A stretch of 64,000 nt of DNA from Nemophila menziesii (taxonomy: Eukaryota > Streptophyta > Magnoliopsida > Boraginales > Hydrophyllaceae). Position numbers and translations under genes: made by a program. A model generated the notes under the pieces. It had not been told where the DNA came from. It did not search any database and was given only the letters and a program-made list of their open reading frames with translations. The stretch lies in NCBI GenBank assembly GCA_029959085.1, contig JARWIR010000002.1:37754233-37818232 (forward strand). Reading direction: 5' to 3'. The number at the start of each line of letters is the position of its first letter. The stretch's first letter is position 1. Of the stretch, positions 45,190-56,537 are shown in pieces.

Positions 45190-48100
45190 AAGTCTTATAT
45201 TTTTTTTTGTGTAAATAAAATATTACAATAACTTTTACTAGGTGATTTTTTTTGACGGGTAAGACAGTCAAAACAAAAAAAAATTACAATCGAAAATTAT
45301 CCTATGCCTAACTTCGAGAAATGACTCAAAAGAGTGTCTATGGTGACGTAATTCCCCGATGCCCTGTGTCTGGCTTCTTTCGCTAGACGATCAGCTCCAG
45401 TGTTGAAGCGCCGTGGAATGTGCTTGGAGTAAACTGGTCCAGATTCCGTGGCTTGTTGCTGGATTTGATTAATCCACGATCTGAGCTCCCATCTAACCGC
45501 CGACACTTGTTGTATACCTTGTATGAGTTCAAGGTTATCAGAGAAAATCGTTTTCTCTTTATTCGGCCATCTAGCTCCAATATCGAGAGCTGTGATAATA
45601 GCCTGCGCTTCTCCGGTGGTGCTGTTATTACAATTAGCCGTGCTTTTATGTTTAATTCTTGATCTGTCAGCTTTGTTATGTTGTAGCACCCCGATTCCAG
45701 TAGTGAGATATGGTTGGGTAAAGGAGGCCTCACACGAGAAGGCGAAATCTATATCGAATTCCAGATTTGTTGTTGGAGTTGTCGATGTGTTGAGGTGAAC
45801 TGGTTGGGTGTAACCCATCTCAAACCAGTCACTACCAAAGTGTTCCTGAATATTGACTGTTGTGATTTTAATAATTTCTGTAGAGTTTACTTCATATTTT
45901 GAATGTCTGGATTTCATTTTTGCTTTCCAGATGTTCCACATCATTAGTAGAAGGTACGAGATAACGACTTCCTTCTTCCATCATTCTTTTGTAAAGGTGT
46001 TTACCATATTCAATATCCATTCTCCAATGTCTGGCTCTGTTTGTGCGATATGTATTTGTAATGCTGATACTGCCTATATGCGTTTTGACAACTCGCATGT
46101 GAGGATTAGGTGTTCTACAGTTTCTTGCTCTGCGCAACACCACCGACAGTTGCTTTGGCTTTCACAATTTCTTTTTTCGATATTTGTACCTATCGGGATA
46201 GCATTATTACAGGCTTTCCAAGTAAAGATTCTAACATTTTTTGGGACGTTTGACCACCAGATTGTCTTCTAGAGGATGTTCCCAGTTGGAATGCCAGCTG
46301 ATTGATGTGGTGCCGCATAAATGTCATGGTCTGTAAGAACTTTGTATCCTGCTTTCGTCACGTAATCGTCGTGTGTTGCGTGTGGCCAAATGAATTTGTC
46401 TGGGGATTCAGTCGGGAAGACTTTCTCCCTGAGAATGACCGGAATGATAGGGGAAGGGAACAGATCGTTGAGCAACTCTGTGTTCCAGTCTAAAGAGTAT
46501 TTTACACAAAGTTCATTTAGAGTTTTAAGTGTACAATCGTTTGGTCCTTCGATTTTCAAAGGAGAGTCTAATCATTTATCTTGCCAAATATTAATTAATT
46601 TTCCATTACCAGTCTGAAATTTCCCATAATGTTTTAACATATCCCGTCTCTCGATTAAACTAGCCCAGGACCAAGTTCGAGATTGTCTTAACTTGACATC
46701 AAGAAAGTTGGTTTTCGGGAATTATATACCTTTTAGGAGGCGTGCAGCAAGAGTATCTAGATTGTGAAGAATCCTCCATGCCTGCGCTGCGAGCAAAGCC
46801 GTGTTCATACGTTTGAAATCTTTGAAGCCCATGCCCCCAATGAGTTTGCTCATTGCTAATTTTACCCATGCTAGCCAATGTATTTTTGATTTGTCACCTG
46901 AATTCCACCAAAAATTCGAGATCGTTGAAATTAATTTGTTACAGAAAGTAATTGGAAAAGAGAAAATTGACATAGAGTAAGCTGGTAGCGCCTGAAGGAC
47001 CGCTTTGATGAGAACTTCTTTGCCACCTTCCGACAGGAGCTGTGCTTTCCAGCCTTCCGTTTTATCGAAAAGTCTTTCTGCAATCCATTGTAGCGTCTCT
47101 ACCTTTGATTGTTTGTGACAGAGTGAGATTCCTAAGTATTTCCCAAGGTCTTCTTTTTCTTGGATCGCTAACCGGGTTGTCACCTGTCGTCGTTGTGTTT
47201 CTAGTGTATCCTTTCTAAAACAAATCGATGATTTTTGATAATTTATTCGTTGACCCGAGCCCTTGCAGTATGTTAAAACACATTCCTCAAAGTTATCAAT
47301 TACATTATCGTCAAAAGTGAGAAAAAATAGAGAGTCATCAGCAAATAATAAGTGTGAAACAACCAGACAATTTCTAGTAATCTGTATACCTTTCAGTGTA
47401 TTTTGCCTAACCTTGGTGTCGATTAAACTTATGAGAGATTCGGTAATAAGGGAAAATAAGAAAGGGGAGAGGGGATCGACTTGTCGTAGTCCCCTACGGG
47501 ACATGAATTTGCGTAACCTTTCCCCATTAAAGTTTAATTGAAATGTAACTGATGATAAACAGTTCGAGATCCACATAATCCATTGATGATGAAAACCTAA
47601 TTTATGAAGAACAAGTAATAATAAATCCCAACGTACGTGGTCATAGGCTTTAGCCATATCGAGCTTAATTGCTGCCATTGGTTTGGCATTTTTCCTTTTC
47701 CTTTTCATGTAAAATGAGATTTCTAGGGCAACGAGAATATTATCCTGAATAGTCCGGCCTTTGATGAAAGCTGTTTGGGTGAGGGAGACGATGTCGGGCA
47801 TGAATTCCTGTAATATGTTTGCTAGAATTTTCGCAATTATTTTATAGCCAAAGTTAACACACGAGATCGGTATGTAATCCCCAACACCTTCTTGTGTGTT
47901 ACCTTTGTGTATTAGGGTAATCAATGTCTCATTGAGCTTGTCGAGAGATATATTATTGTTGAAAAAATCTTGTACCATAAGAAGAACATCATACTTAATT
48001 ATGTGCCAAAATTCTTGATAAAACTTACCATTAAGACCGTCAGGGCCTGGCGCTTTGCTCGGGGACATATGAAAAACCGCTTGCGTTGTTTCTTCCATAG

Positions 48101-48250
48101 TGGGATGTCGAAGTACTTCATTGTTCATTGCTTGTGTTACCTTTTGCGGTATCCCTTCCAGCGCAGTAGTCATATCGTCAATGTTATGTTCTTGAAATAA
48201 ATCGTGATAATATTTCTGGAAACCATCACGAACCTCCGATGCCTCCTCAT
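45190..48250 (-). mobile_element. LINE-3, 5'-truncated
   Basis: A minus-strand LINE. The 483-codon frame 48173-46722 holds RT (KAPGPDGLNGKFYQEFW, LDMAKAYDHVRWD, LLFADDSLFF); the usual GLRQGDPLSP block reads GLRQVDPLSP. The zf-RVT region follows at 46559-45950 with a few stops (VPKNVRIFTWKACNNAI, CRWCCAEQETVEHLIL). The frame 45944-45297 carries an RNase H-like domain ending IPRRFNTGADRLAKEAR. The endonuclease and ORF1 are missing; the 5' break at 48250 abuts the R repeat. T runs at 45190-45290 mark the 3' end. Confidence 0.85.
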
Positions 48251-48456
48251 TTCGTGTATTACAATTTTAATTTTGTATAACTAATATCGGTTTAAATATT
48301 TATTTTAAATACTTTATTATATTATATGAATAAAATGATAAGGGGATCATTAGTATATTTATCCTAAAATTTATTTAATTATTAAATAAAAAATATAAAA
48401 TATAAAAGAAAGACAACAATACAAGATATAACCTAATATATTACGGGGACTCACAC
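48251..48456 (+). repeat. R repeat, terminal fragment
   Basis: GTGTATTACAATTTTAATTT to CGGGGACTCACA matches 34504-34700 and forms the right end of the composite insertion. Beyond it the D element resumes. Confidence 0.6.
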
Positions 48457-48469
48457 TTTGAGCCTTTCT

Positions 48470-49323
48470 TTTGTCGCTACGATATAAGCCATATCCCCTT
48501 AGTTTTATAGGATTTTCCAGATGACCCGCACTTGAATCGCAACCCTGAGACATTTGGTCTTTAGAGCTTGAGTTTGGGGTGGTGGGTTTCATCATGTGAG
48601 ATTACATTGGGTGGGAACTTTATGCGTTTGTATTATGTGCGCAATTGTTGATGATGTATTAATTGTAACCCTTTGCCAAGGTCTTTGTAAAAAATAAAAA
48701 GAAAAAATTTATAAGAGACATGACTACTCACATCAAAATGAGTGTCAGGGATACCTTACAAAAAAACTGAAAATAATAAATGAAAATAAAGTAACCGGCA
48801 AAGTAGAAAGTTTTGCAGATCATCTTGAGAGCTTATTGGTTTGATATGAGGACGCTAAATTAGTGCGTCAAATGGATTGAGTGAGAACGTAGTTGAGTGT
48901 AAACTTAATCTATAGGATCGTATGTTGATGGTTGGTGAGGAGAGAGCCAAACGTTCACTTCAAAATTCCCAAATATACATATCACACCGTCCCTCGTGAT
49001 TCTTAGATACGTACTAGAATAACAATTTTGCTAATAGGGAGTAAGTTAAGTGGAGCGTTCATAGAATGTAAGGATTGATGAACACCCTATAGCCACCATC
49101 TCGAGATAAGTGTCAAGGGTAATATTCTAGCATCGTGGAATTAATTTTGGACTGAAATTATCTATGTATTTTATTTTGTAGGATAGGTTTATGTATGCAC
49201 TAGTTCTTAGGTTGTACTATATGAGATTTATTTTAAGTTTTGCTTTGATATCATTCTTTAGATTCTGCATTTGCTTCTTACCTTAGACCTCTATTTTGTT
49301 CTTACTTTGTCGGGACGACAAAG
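48470..49323 (+). other. 3' UTR of element D, second part
   Basis: Collinear with 3400-4280 of A (for example TGACCCGCACTTGAATC and GGAGAGAGCCAAA), with a PPT-like GAGTTTGGGGT at 48570-48580. No gene. It ends in the D PPT, GTTTGAGTTAGGGGTCT (49324-49340). Confidence 0.6.
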
Positions 49324-49340
49324 GTTTGAGTTAGGGGTCT

Positions 49341-50909
49341 TGATGTCTCCCTTTTTGTGATAGATAAATTCCCTTAAGAGACATCATTGTAGGTTGAATC
49401 TAAACTTAGTTGATAGATTTATAGTCATATTTTTATATATTGCATTTTCTTTCTTCGGATTTGAAATATTGTTACTTTTAGAGATTTTGTGTGTTAATTT
49501 GCTTTTTTAGTGTGAAATGATTAGGTATATGGTTGCTAGGAGGCACCAAGATGAAGAGAAGAAGTGAATCTTGAAGTCCAAGATCAAGAGGAGGCAGTAA
49601 AAGAGAGAAAAACATCACTTTAGTGAAGGTGGATGAGCATTGAAAACTAGAAAGTCGTCACTTGTATCTATTTCCGAGCCTAAATGGTGGAGATTCTAAC
49701 TTGGTGGTTCAAATGAAAAAGATGGGATTTTGAGTTAGAGAATTTTGAGAAGTGGTTTTCAGTGGGTTTGTACTTACGACGCGAAATTTACAACCTTTTT
49801 ACTGGACTGGTGTACAACAGTGCGGTATTAATAAAACTAATTTGGGTCCTAAATCATTTAATTAAGCCCAAGTTAGACCTAACCCGTTTTTACTTTTGAT
49901 ATAATCTCATTTAGACCTCATTAATCAGTACCTTTCACTTGAGATTCATATCATATCATATTTTGAGAAAGGCAAAAGGCAAAACGCTTGAAGTAAAGGG
50001 TAGAAGTTGAAGAAAACCATTCTTCCCCAACAACAGCTCAATCATTCCATACGTTAGGTTCTTTTTAGTTTATTTCCTATTATGTATTTAATTGGTTTTA
50101 TTTATTTTCTTTATTCAATTATTAGTTAAACAATTAACACTTGAGAATCGCTATATGGGTTGAACCCCAGTTTTTTTTAGTTTAATGTATTTGTGATTTG
50201 GGATTATCTCAATTTAAATTAAGTTGCGTATTTGTATATTGAATTTATTCTTGCACTTGTTTACTATCATTAATTAGACACAAATTAAAGATAGGTCTTA
50301 CTAATTAGGTTATCCGCTATTGGTGGCGATCATCCGAAAGGGGGGGTGGGTTTATTACATAATTAAGATAGAGACGCGTGGTGTTCGTTATTGAGCCTGA
50401 AGGCCTTAACTAACCACTTAGGCAATTAGGTTTATTCTTAATCACTAGAAAGTAGCTTATAGTCGCCCTGACGGGGTCAGTAATACCGCAAAATAGCTTC
50501 ATAAGTCTACCCTAACAGGAGTTAGGAAGATTTTAGAGTCCCGACTAATATCAAATACCCACTTTACCCTTGAACAAATGCATTTGATTGTGAAATTAGG
50601 TGATAACTTAACAAGACTCAAGTATTGCTCATATTTGCGTAATCCTTTTAGTTTAATTCTTAGTTTAACTTATCTTTTACTCAATATTCTTGTGTTTGTC
50701 TTTTATTATTTATAAACCAAAATAAACATCTACTTTATTTATTTTTGCAATTAATTCTACTTCTCATTTAAGCATATTAATCTTACCTTGCAATCCTTAT
50801 GGAGACGATAATTCTGATTTACTTGGTTATAACTTGGAACGACCCGTGCACTTGCGGTTGCCGCTTCTTTTCTTTAGTGTTGATTTTTGTCACACTCTAG
50901 GATCGACCA
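49341..50909 (+). repeat. 3' LTR of element D
   Basis: 1569 bp, TGATGTCTCCC to GATCGACCA, next to a PPT. It pairs with 24637-26150. Small indels separate the two copies, so the insertion is not recent. Confidence 0.9.
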
Positions 50910-51715
50910 AGTATCGGTATCGACGTAAAATAGGTATTGCGGAGGATGATTTGGAAAGCAAATATTCCTACTAAGGCACAAATTTTTATGTGAAAAACGA
51001 GTAAATGTCGTACGGACTGGAAGATATCTGAAAAAATGAAAATGCGATGTTGATGGAAAGTGCGAATGGTGTCAAATAGAAGGTGAAAATATTGAACATC
51101 TTATACCAGATTGTGGTGTGTGTAGATAGATTTTCGCTGCCTTAGAGGTGAAAATTAGGATTCAAGAGGATGAACAATGACTTCTTGGAGGTGGATCATA
51201 AGTATCATTCAAATATATGTGGATGGAGAATGGAATTGGAGAGTTATCACTGCTTATATTTATTTATGATCTGGGATATTTGAAAATAAAAAATAAAGAG
51301 TTAGCATAATAAATAAGAGATCTAGAAGAATGAAGTTATCAAGGTAACACATATTAATATTCAAGAACTTTTTGGACAAAATTGGATTAATTCTATAGTG
51401 GATACTAATATAGTGATATACCAAGGTCTGTGGTTACTAGTATGAATTTTCAAATGAACATCGTCTTCTCATGCGATACTTCGTGTGATTATCCATACTT
51501 TGTTGAAATTCACAAAAACAATGGATTACGAATAGATCACTCAAGAACGATATAGTGTGATACTATTGATGAACGTGAAACGCAAGTTATTATTGAAATT
51601 GGAGATTTATTAAACAGTTGTCGGCAGACAGTTAGAAGATCAAACTAATGTCGAGGAAAATCAAAAGTATTGTTGAAGAGACAACAAGAATAATTGTCCA
51701 AAAAAAAAAGACAAC
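50910..51715 (+). pseudogene. Right half of the LINE split by element D
   Basis: Reads IWKANIPTKAQIFMWK then C..C..E..H-like zf-RVT sequence at about 50940-51120. An RNase H-like part follows at about 51440-51660 (MNFQMNIVFSCDTSCDYP) and an A run near 51700. It continues 24240-24636 in the same orientation. A small direct repeat AGACAACAAGAATA surrounds the A run. Confidence 0.7.
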
Positions 51716-52348
51716 AAGAATAGTCTTTAGGCATATACTGAGACTTCTCAATATAAAAACGTACAAGTTGATAAAAACAGCAAAACACGAAGATATGGCA
51801 GAATGTGTGAAGTTAATGATAAATTAACCCATATATTGACTAGATTATAAGGTTTTTCATAGTAAAAAAAGTAAAAAAAAAAAAAACCATTTGATATAAG
51901 ATTCAGTCCAGATATATCTGGATTAAGTAGAGTAATTATTACTTTAAACAAATCCCACTAAAAATATAATTTTTTTTCCCTTTACTCATTATCAAGTAGA
52001 AAAAAAATGGACCAAGAAAAAAATAGAAAAAAATGAAAAGAAATACAAACTTAAAGAACGCTCAGCTCAGCTCAGCTTTTGGAATTTTCTTTGACCATTT
52101 TCTAATGTGACAACTTGGACGATTACTCCAAGAAACACTACCTGCCACCGTATGTAAGTATCTATGTATGAGAACTTTTTTTTGTCACCCACATTATCTA
52201 TAATACGTCCTATTGATTGGTCCACACACTCCCTCGTCGGGGTGAAACAGAATTAAAGACCGGTTTAAACAAGTCACCATTCATTAACCACTTCTTTAGC
52301 AAAAAAAAGATACTCTATATTTATACAAAAGCTGAATCACTGTTAAGG
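51716..52348. other. AT-rich stretch downstream of the DUF1635 gene
   Basis: It contains no recognised gene and probably includes the 3' UTR of the minus-strand gene at 52349. GCTCAGCTCAGCTCAGC at about 52059-52076 is a short tandem repeat. Confidence 0.35.
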
Positions 52349-53191
52349 TTATTGAAGAATAACCCTTTGGAATTTGCCTTGGGATGAATTTTCAGGCTCA
52401 TCATTCAAACCCCTTTTTCTATTTAATGTACCAAAGTTGTTAATGTTGTTGTTGTTGCAGCTACTGAGATTAAGCAATAAGTTATGATGGATTGATTGAA
52501 TTGGCAATATTACCGATGGTGGTGATAGTGGTGGAGGTAGGATTTGATAGGTGTCGAGTGGTGGTGGAGGGTGGCGCCATTTCGGAAGAGGACCAGCCAA
52601 GAGAAGGTTCTGTAGGAGTGGCCCTGCTTTCATCACTGCTTGTAAGAACTTTCCCTTTTCCGGCAATGGCTTCGTTATTGATACTTGTTGTTCCGGTGGT
52701 GGAGGAATAGCTTCTAGAGGAGGTGAGGACGAAAAAATGCTTTCGTCACTATCTGATGAAGAAAAGGAAAAACCATTGTTGGATTCAGTTATCTTTCTTG
52801 GTTCATCTTCAATGCTTGTGACACCAGAAGAGATTAATGGTCTTGATTGTTGAAGCAATAGATTTTCATAGAGAAGTATTTGACATTTCTTTTGAGCTTC
52901 ATCTCTCTGTTTAATAGTTGTGTTGAGCAAATCATTAAGCTGCATTAGTTGATCATCTTTCATTTTCATATCTTCATCTACTTTTATCCTTGTATTTTCC
53001 AGCTCCATAGCAGTCAATAAAAGAGATTGTTTCAACTCTTCCATGCTCTATTTCAACAAATATTAAGCATAATAAGGATTACAAAGTTAAAATGACAGTT
53101 GGGTGTACACAAAAAGCAAAACAAGAGTTTTTCATACCTTTTCATGGCAGAAATAAGACCAATCAAGAAGAGGATTGTGGTGAATTTCCAT
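52349..53191 (-). CDS. DUF1635-family protein, two exons
   Basis: Exon 1 is 53191-53138 (18 codons, MEIHHNPLLDWSYFCHEK). A 90-bp GT-AG intron follows. Exon 2 is 53047-52349; total 250 residues. The N-terminal half has a heptad-like helix (MEELKQSLLLTAMELENTR to about residue 85), the defining DUF1635 region of plant proteins. A serine-rich stretch follows, then the conserved block AGPLLQNLLLAGPLPKWRHP, a proline-rich part and a polar Asn-rich tail with RKR. The function of this family is unknown. The exon 1 choice is supported by the usual short aromatic N-terminal peptide before 'ELKQ'. It is an apparently intact host gene. Its antisense frames (52492-52853) are shadows. Confidence 0.8.
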
Positions 53192-53350
53192 TCTACAGTA
53201 CTGATTGGAACTGGTGAAGGACTAATTAGAGAGAGATGTGGAAGAATGGTGATGGTGCACCTTATATTAACAACTTTTTTGGGTACTGTTTCCAATAGTG
53301 TGCTTTATTTTACTTTACAGACAATGCACTAAATTCGAAAAAAAAAAATA

Positions 53351-53534
53351 CTCTCTCCGTTCCAAAAATAATGTCCACCTTATTAAAAATGGTGTCCTAA
53401 AAATAGTGTCCGCTTAAAATTTCAAGACACTTTATTTCATCTTTTTCCACTATTACCCTTATTAAAATATATAAATTTATGTTTTTTAATTTATGTGAAA
53501 AGTAAAATGGACATTATTTTTGGAACGGAAGGAG
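53351..53534. mobile_element. Stowaway-like (Tc1/Mariner) MITE, 184 bp
   Basis: The ends are inverted, CTCTCTCCGTTCCAAAAATA and its near-complement TATTTTTGGAACGGAAGGAG, flanked by TA on both sides (53349-53350, 53535-53536). The CTCYCTCCGTTCC ends and TA duplication are standard for plant Stowaway-like MITEs. It lies about 160 bp upstream of the DUF1635 start codon, within the likely promoter. Confidence 0.88.
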
Positions 53535-53536
53535 TA

Positions 53537-54400
53537 ATAAAAACAATACACAAAAGGTCAAGAGCTTCAATTTAAGCAATAAGGAAAGGAAACCCTATGA
53601 TCTACAACTGAAATAGAGGCAATTATCGGAGTTTCATCATATCAATCCACAGATCCATGAATCAATTTTCAACGTCAACAAGCTAATTCTTCATTGATAC
53701 AACAGATTTCCATAACAAGTTTTATAGATCTACAATTTTAGTTTTCGGTTTTTGTTTATTAGGGTTAGAAACTATGAATCCCTCTTTCGACGGCAGTTAT
53801 GTTATTCCCAATTTTTACTTCTATATCACCCACAACACATAGTTCAGTTTCTATTTACAAAGTTCTAATATCAATCGATTCGAAATCAAAGAAGATAAGT
53901 TTTATTTTCAAAGACAGAAGATCGGAGTTGCGTTCTATTTCAACAATAAGAATCAGGCAAGACGGGGTTTCAAACAAACCCACTTAACACAGATCTGCTC
54001 TCTAACACGAAAGACAGATTTGATTGGACTCTATATAGAAATCTTTTTTCACACCAAAGATATGAAATCACTAGAAGTAATCACAGATGGTAAGGCTCTA
54101 TTGATTTATTGCATTAGAGAAGGTTGGAATTTCATGGCTAGTGTTAAGTGCAACAAAGAAGTTACGAGTGGTTACTTCTGTACTCTTATATATCTGGCAT
54201 ATAGAAGGCGATTCGGTAAGGATTATAGAGATAAGAAAGGCTCCATTAGCTATATTAGTGGAGCTTTAATGAGACTTGTCAAGAAATACACAATGAAGAA
54301 CGATATTAAAGACACTTGGGAGGCATGCAAAAAAATAAAAAACTAAAAACAACAACATTTTGACACATCAGACTAAACAGCAAGCAAGAGCTCTCCTTTT
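53537..54400. other. Unassigned stretch with one ORF
   Basis: A 108-codon frame at 54020-54346 (MIGLYIEIFFHTKDMKSLEV, ending WEACKKIKN) has no family I recognise. Two smaller frames (53799-53987) may be chance. It sits between the MITE and a LINE ORF1 and may be a LINE leader or a fragment of a captured gene. Confidence 0.3.
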
Positions 54401-54679
54401 TTCTCATTTACGAAGCGGTGGAATGGAGAGTGGAGAGCAATCATTCCTTTGCAGACTCACTGGTTCCAAGACCCTTTACAACTTATAAAAGAGCTCAAGG
54501 GTTGTTCGGATTTCCCTAGTAAGTCTTTTCCCTTCCCCTCTCACCCTTCTTTCTTTCTAACTGGTTTTCAGACAATCTCATCTATTACTCCCATCTCACA
54601 GTTTCTCTGCAAAAAACTTTTCAAAAATCTTCTTTTAACCTTTTATCTTTTCCCTTCTCTGCATTTCTTTTTTGTTAAT

Positions 54680-56475
54680 ATGGTTACACGAGACCGACAT
54701 GCGCTTCCTATAGTTCCTCTAAATGCTACTAATAGTAAATCACTCGGAGTTATGGAGCTTGGTATTAAAGTCAGAAGGGTAGAACCAGTTAGAGAAGAAC
54801 CGTATCTCCTTATCATGGCAGTGGGAGGCACAACTGTTTTTCTACATGGTTTTCGTAATCATATAAGAGATAGGTCGGGTGTGAAAGGAGATTTTCGTCT
54901 ATCATAGGTGGAAGAGAACGTGTTTAAATTGTAAATGTTTCAAGGTGGTGAACTAGAGAGGCTTTGGAATCTTTGACTAGGTATTTTCATAGGAATGCAT
55001 TTTTCTTTTACTCCTTGTCAGCAATATATGGACCCCCTTACTGTTAATAGAGATTTCTCATCTATTTGGGTTCAATCTAGTGGATTAGCTTTCATCTAAA
55101 ACGCGAAGGAAACCCTTCATGCTATCTCCCCGTGTTTTCTGGATATTGAGGACATAGAGTTCCCAGATGTTGTTACTACATATATCAAAATACTTCGCTT
55201 CAGAATTCGTTTTAACATCAGACAACCCCTTCCTCCGGGGTGGTACTTAACTCATATGGAAGGAGCTGGGTGGATTACTTTTAAATATGAAAACATGGGT
55301 GCCTTGTGCTTTCGTTGTGCGTGTATAGGTCATCGACAAGGTAATTGTAATGTTGTCATCATACAAGAAATTGAAGACCCGGATGAAAGAAGAAAAGCTA
55401 CCTGATCAGTTGCTAACATAACTTGGTACCCCCCAACCCAACCCATTTATGGAATAAGAAAGAAAGCGGGAACAAGTTTGAGAAAGCAGTAAAATAGTTT
55501 TATTGGGATAGAGATGGGAATGGTCAGTCTAGAGAAATGCACGGTAGAGAAAGAGGTGGACCCTCTCAACCCTACGATCAAGATATGGACATGGGTGGCT
55601 ACTCACAAGCGAGAGAAGCTCGTAATAGGAGACAAAATGAACACAAAGATCAAAGGTACGATGAAGAACAACCTACTAGACAACAAAACGTATTTCGAGG
55701 GACATGTTTACTAAACGATGTAGTTCAAGAAGGTATGAGAGAACGCAATGAATCCTAACACCAAAATGTTAGACAGGAAAGGGAAGGGTTGGATCTTAAT
55801 GTAGCACTACCAGAAATAGGAAGGAATGAAAGTGTGAATCTTACCCAAAATGCTGATCATATAAGGAAAGAACGTAGAAGTGGAAAGGAGACAATGCAGA
55901 ATAACAACGAAACTAGGGGTTACAAACTCAGAACAGATAAACACCACAACTATCAAACAACGAAAAACAGAAATATCTCAAACAAAAAACAAAAGAAAAT
56001 TGTTAAGAAGCGACGCCGAGAGTTTTATGGGAAGATGACTGGGGAGCTTAAAGAAGGTTTTGCCAATAGGAAAGAAGGTATAGCAGGTAGAACGAGGAGT
56101 AACAAGAAAAATGGTGAGCGCAACCCAAAAAGGATGCGCTTGGACATGGCAGGAAAAGGAAAGCATGTGGTCCTTATTAGTAGAGATGATAGTGATGAAG
56201 ACACTCCAAGTGAAAAAGGCTTTGTAAACATTTATAATTCGGAGACCAAAAAAGACAAGCTTAACCCTAGGCTTAATGAGGATGACTCGCAGTTTGAACT
56301 AGAGGAAGAAGAGAAGGAGGAGCTTAGTGAAGGTTGGAAGGGTAAGATGGGAGTGACAGATGAAGTTGAAAGTGGAGAAGAGGTTCAGAGCGTGCACAAA
56401 TTTAGGAAGAACGATACTGCACCCATAATCATTCAAGAGGAACGCGGTCTTCCTAAGGACGCCATTGGAAAATGA
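54680..56475 (+). pseudogene. LINE-4 ORF1 (DUF4283, zinc knuckle)
   Basis: The start at about 54680 (MVTRDRHALPIVPLNATNSK) leads through frames with stops at 54905 and later. ILRFRIRFNIRQPLPPGW and TFKYENMGALCFRCACIG-HRQGNC (55190-55345) are the DUF4283-to-knuckle region of plant LINE ORF1. The last 228 codons (55789-56475) are open, basic then acidic (ELEEEEKEELSEGWKGKMG). The stop overlaps the ORF2 start as ATGA (56472-56475). Confidence 0.7.
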
Positions 56476-56537
56476 ACACCATGTTTTGGAACTGTCAAGG
56501 GATACGTGCACCCTTGACAAAAACTCTTATTAGGTCT
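56472..56537 (+). pseudogene. LINE-4 ORF2 start, cut by element E
   Basis: MNTMFWNCQGIRAPLTKTLI is the standard start of the LINE endonuclease (W-N-C-x-G). The frame ends at about 56537 where the minus-strand LTR of element E begins. The rest of this LINE is not seen in the window. Confidence 0.75.

Larger units (their letters stand above)
30141..48456. mobile_element. 18.3-kb composite insertion of R repeats and LINEs in element D
   Basis: The D 3' UTR is interrupted between TTTAAGCCTTTCT (30128-30140) and TTTGAGCCTTTCT (48457-48469), a 13-bp direct repeat with one mismatch. The left end is (T)GTCACGCCCCG; the right end CGGGGACTCACA is roughly its inverse. Inside are three starts of a non-coding unit (R: 30140, 35204, 43954), two incomplete copies of one LINE, one younger LINE in the minus orientation and a third LINE. 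The structure suggests unequal exchange of R-LINE units plus later insertions. The class of R is not resolved. Confidence 0.7.
24637..50909 (+). mobile_element. Non-autonomous Athila-type element D, interrupted by an 18.3-kb insertion
   Basis: The 5' LTR is 24637-26150 and the 3' LTR is 49341-50909, both starting TGATGTCTCCC and ending GACCA, flanked by AATAT (24632-24636) and AGTAT (50910-50914). Inside are the PBS, a gag-like remnant, the post-pol junction with no pol, a palindrome array, an env-like remnant, a hairpin and the 3' UTR. Without the 30141-48456 insertion the element is about 7.9 kb. It has no pol domain, so it needed another element's enzymes. Confidence 0.88.

Noticed and set aside
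45420..46617. Plus-strand frames at 45420-46617
   Set aside because: Antisense shadows of the LINE-3 zf-RVT and RNase H coding sequence.
52492..52853. Plus-strand frames over the DUF1635 gene
   Set aside because: They are antisense to the proline- and serine-rich part of a convincing minus-strand gene.
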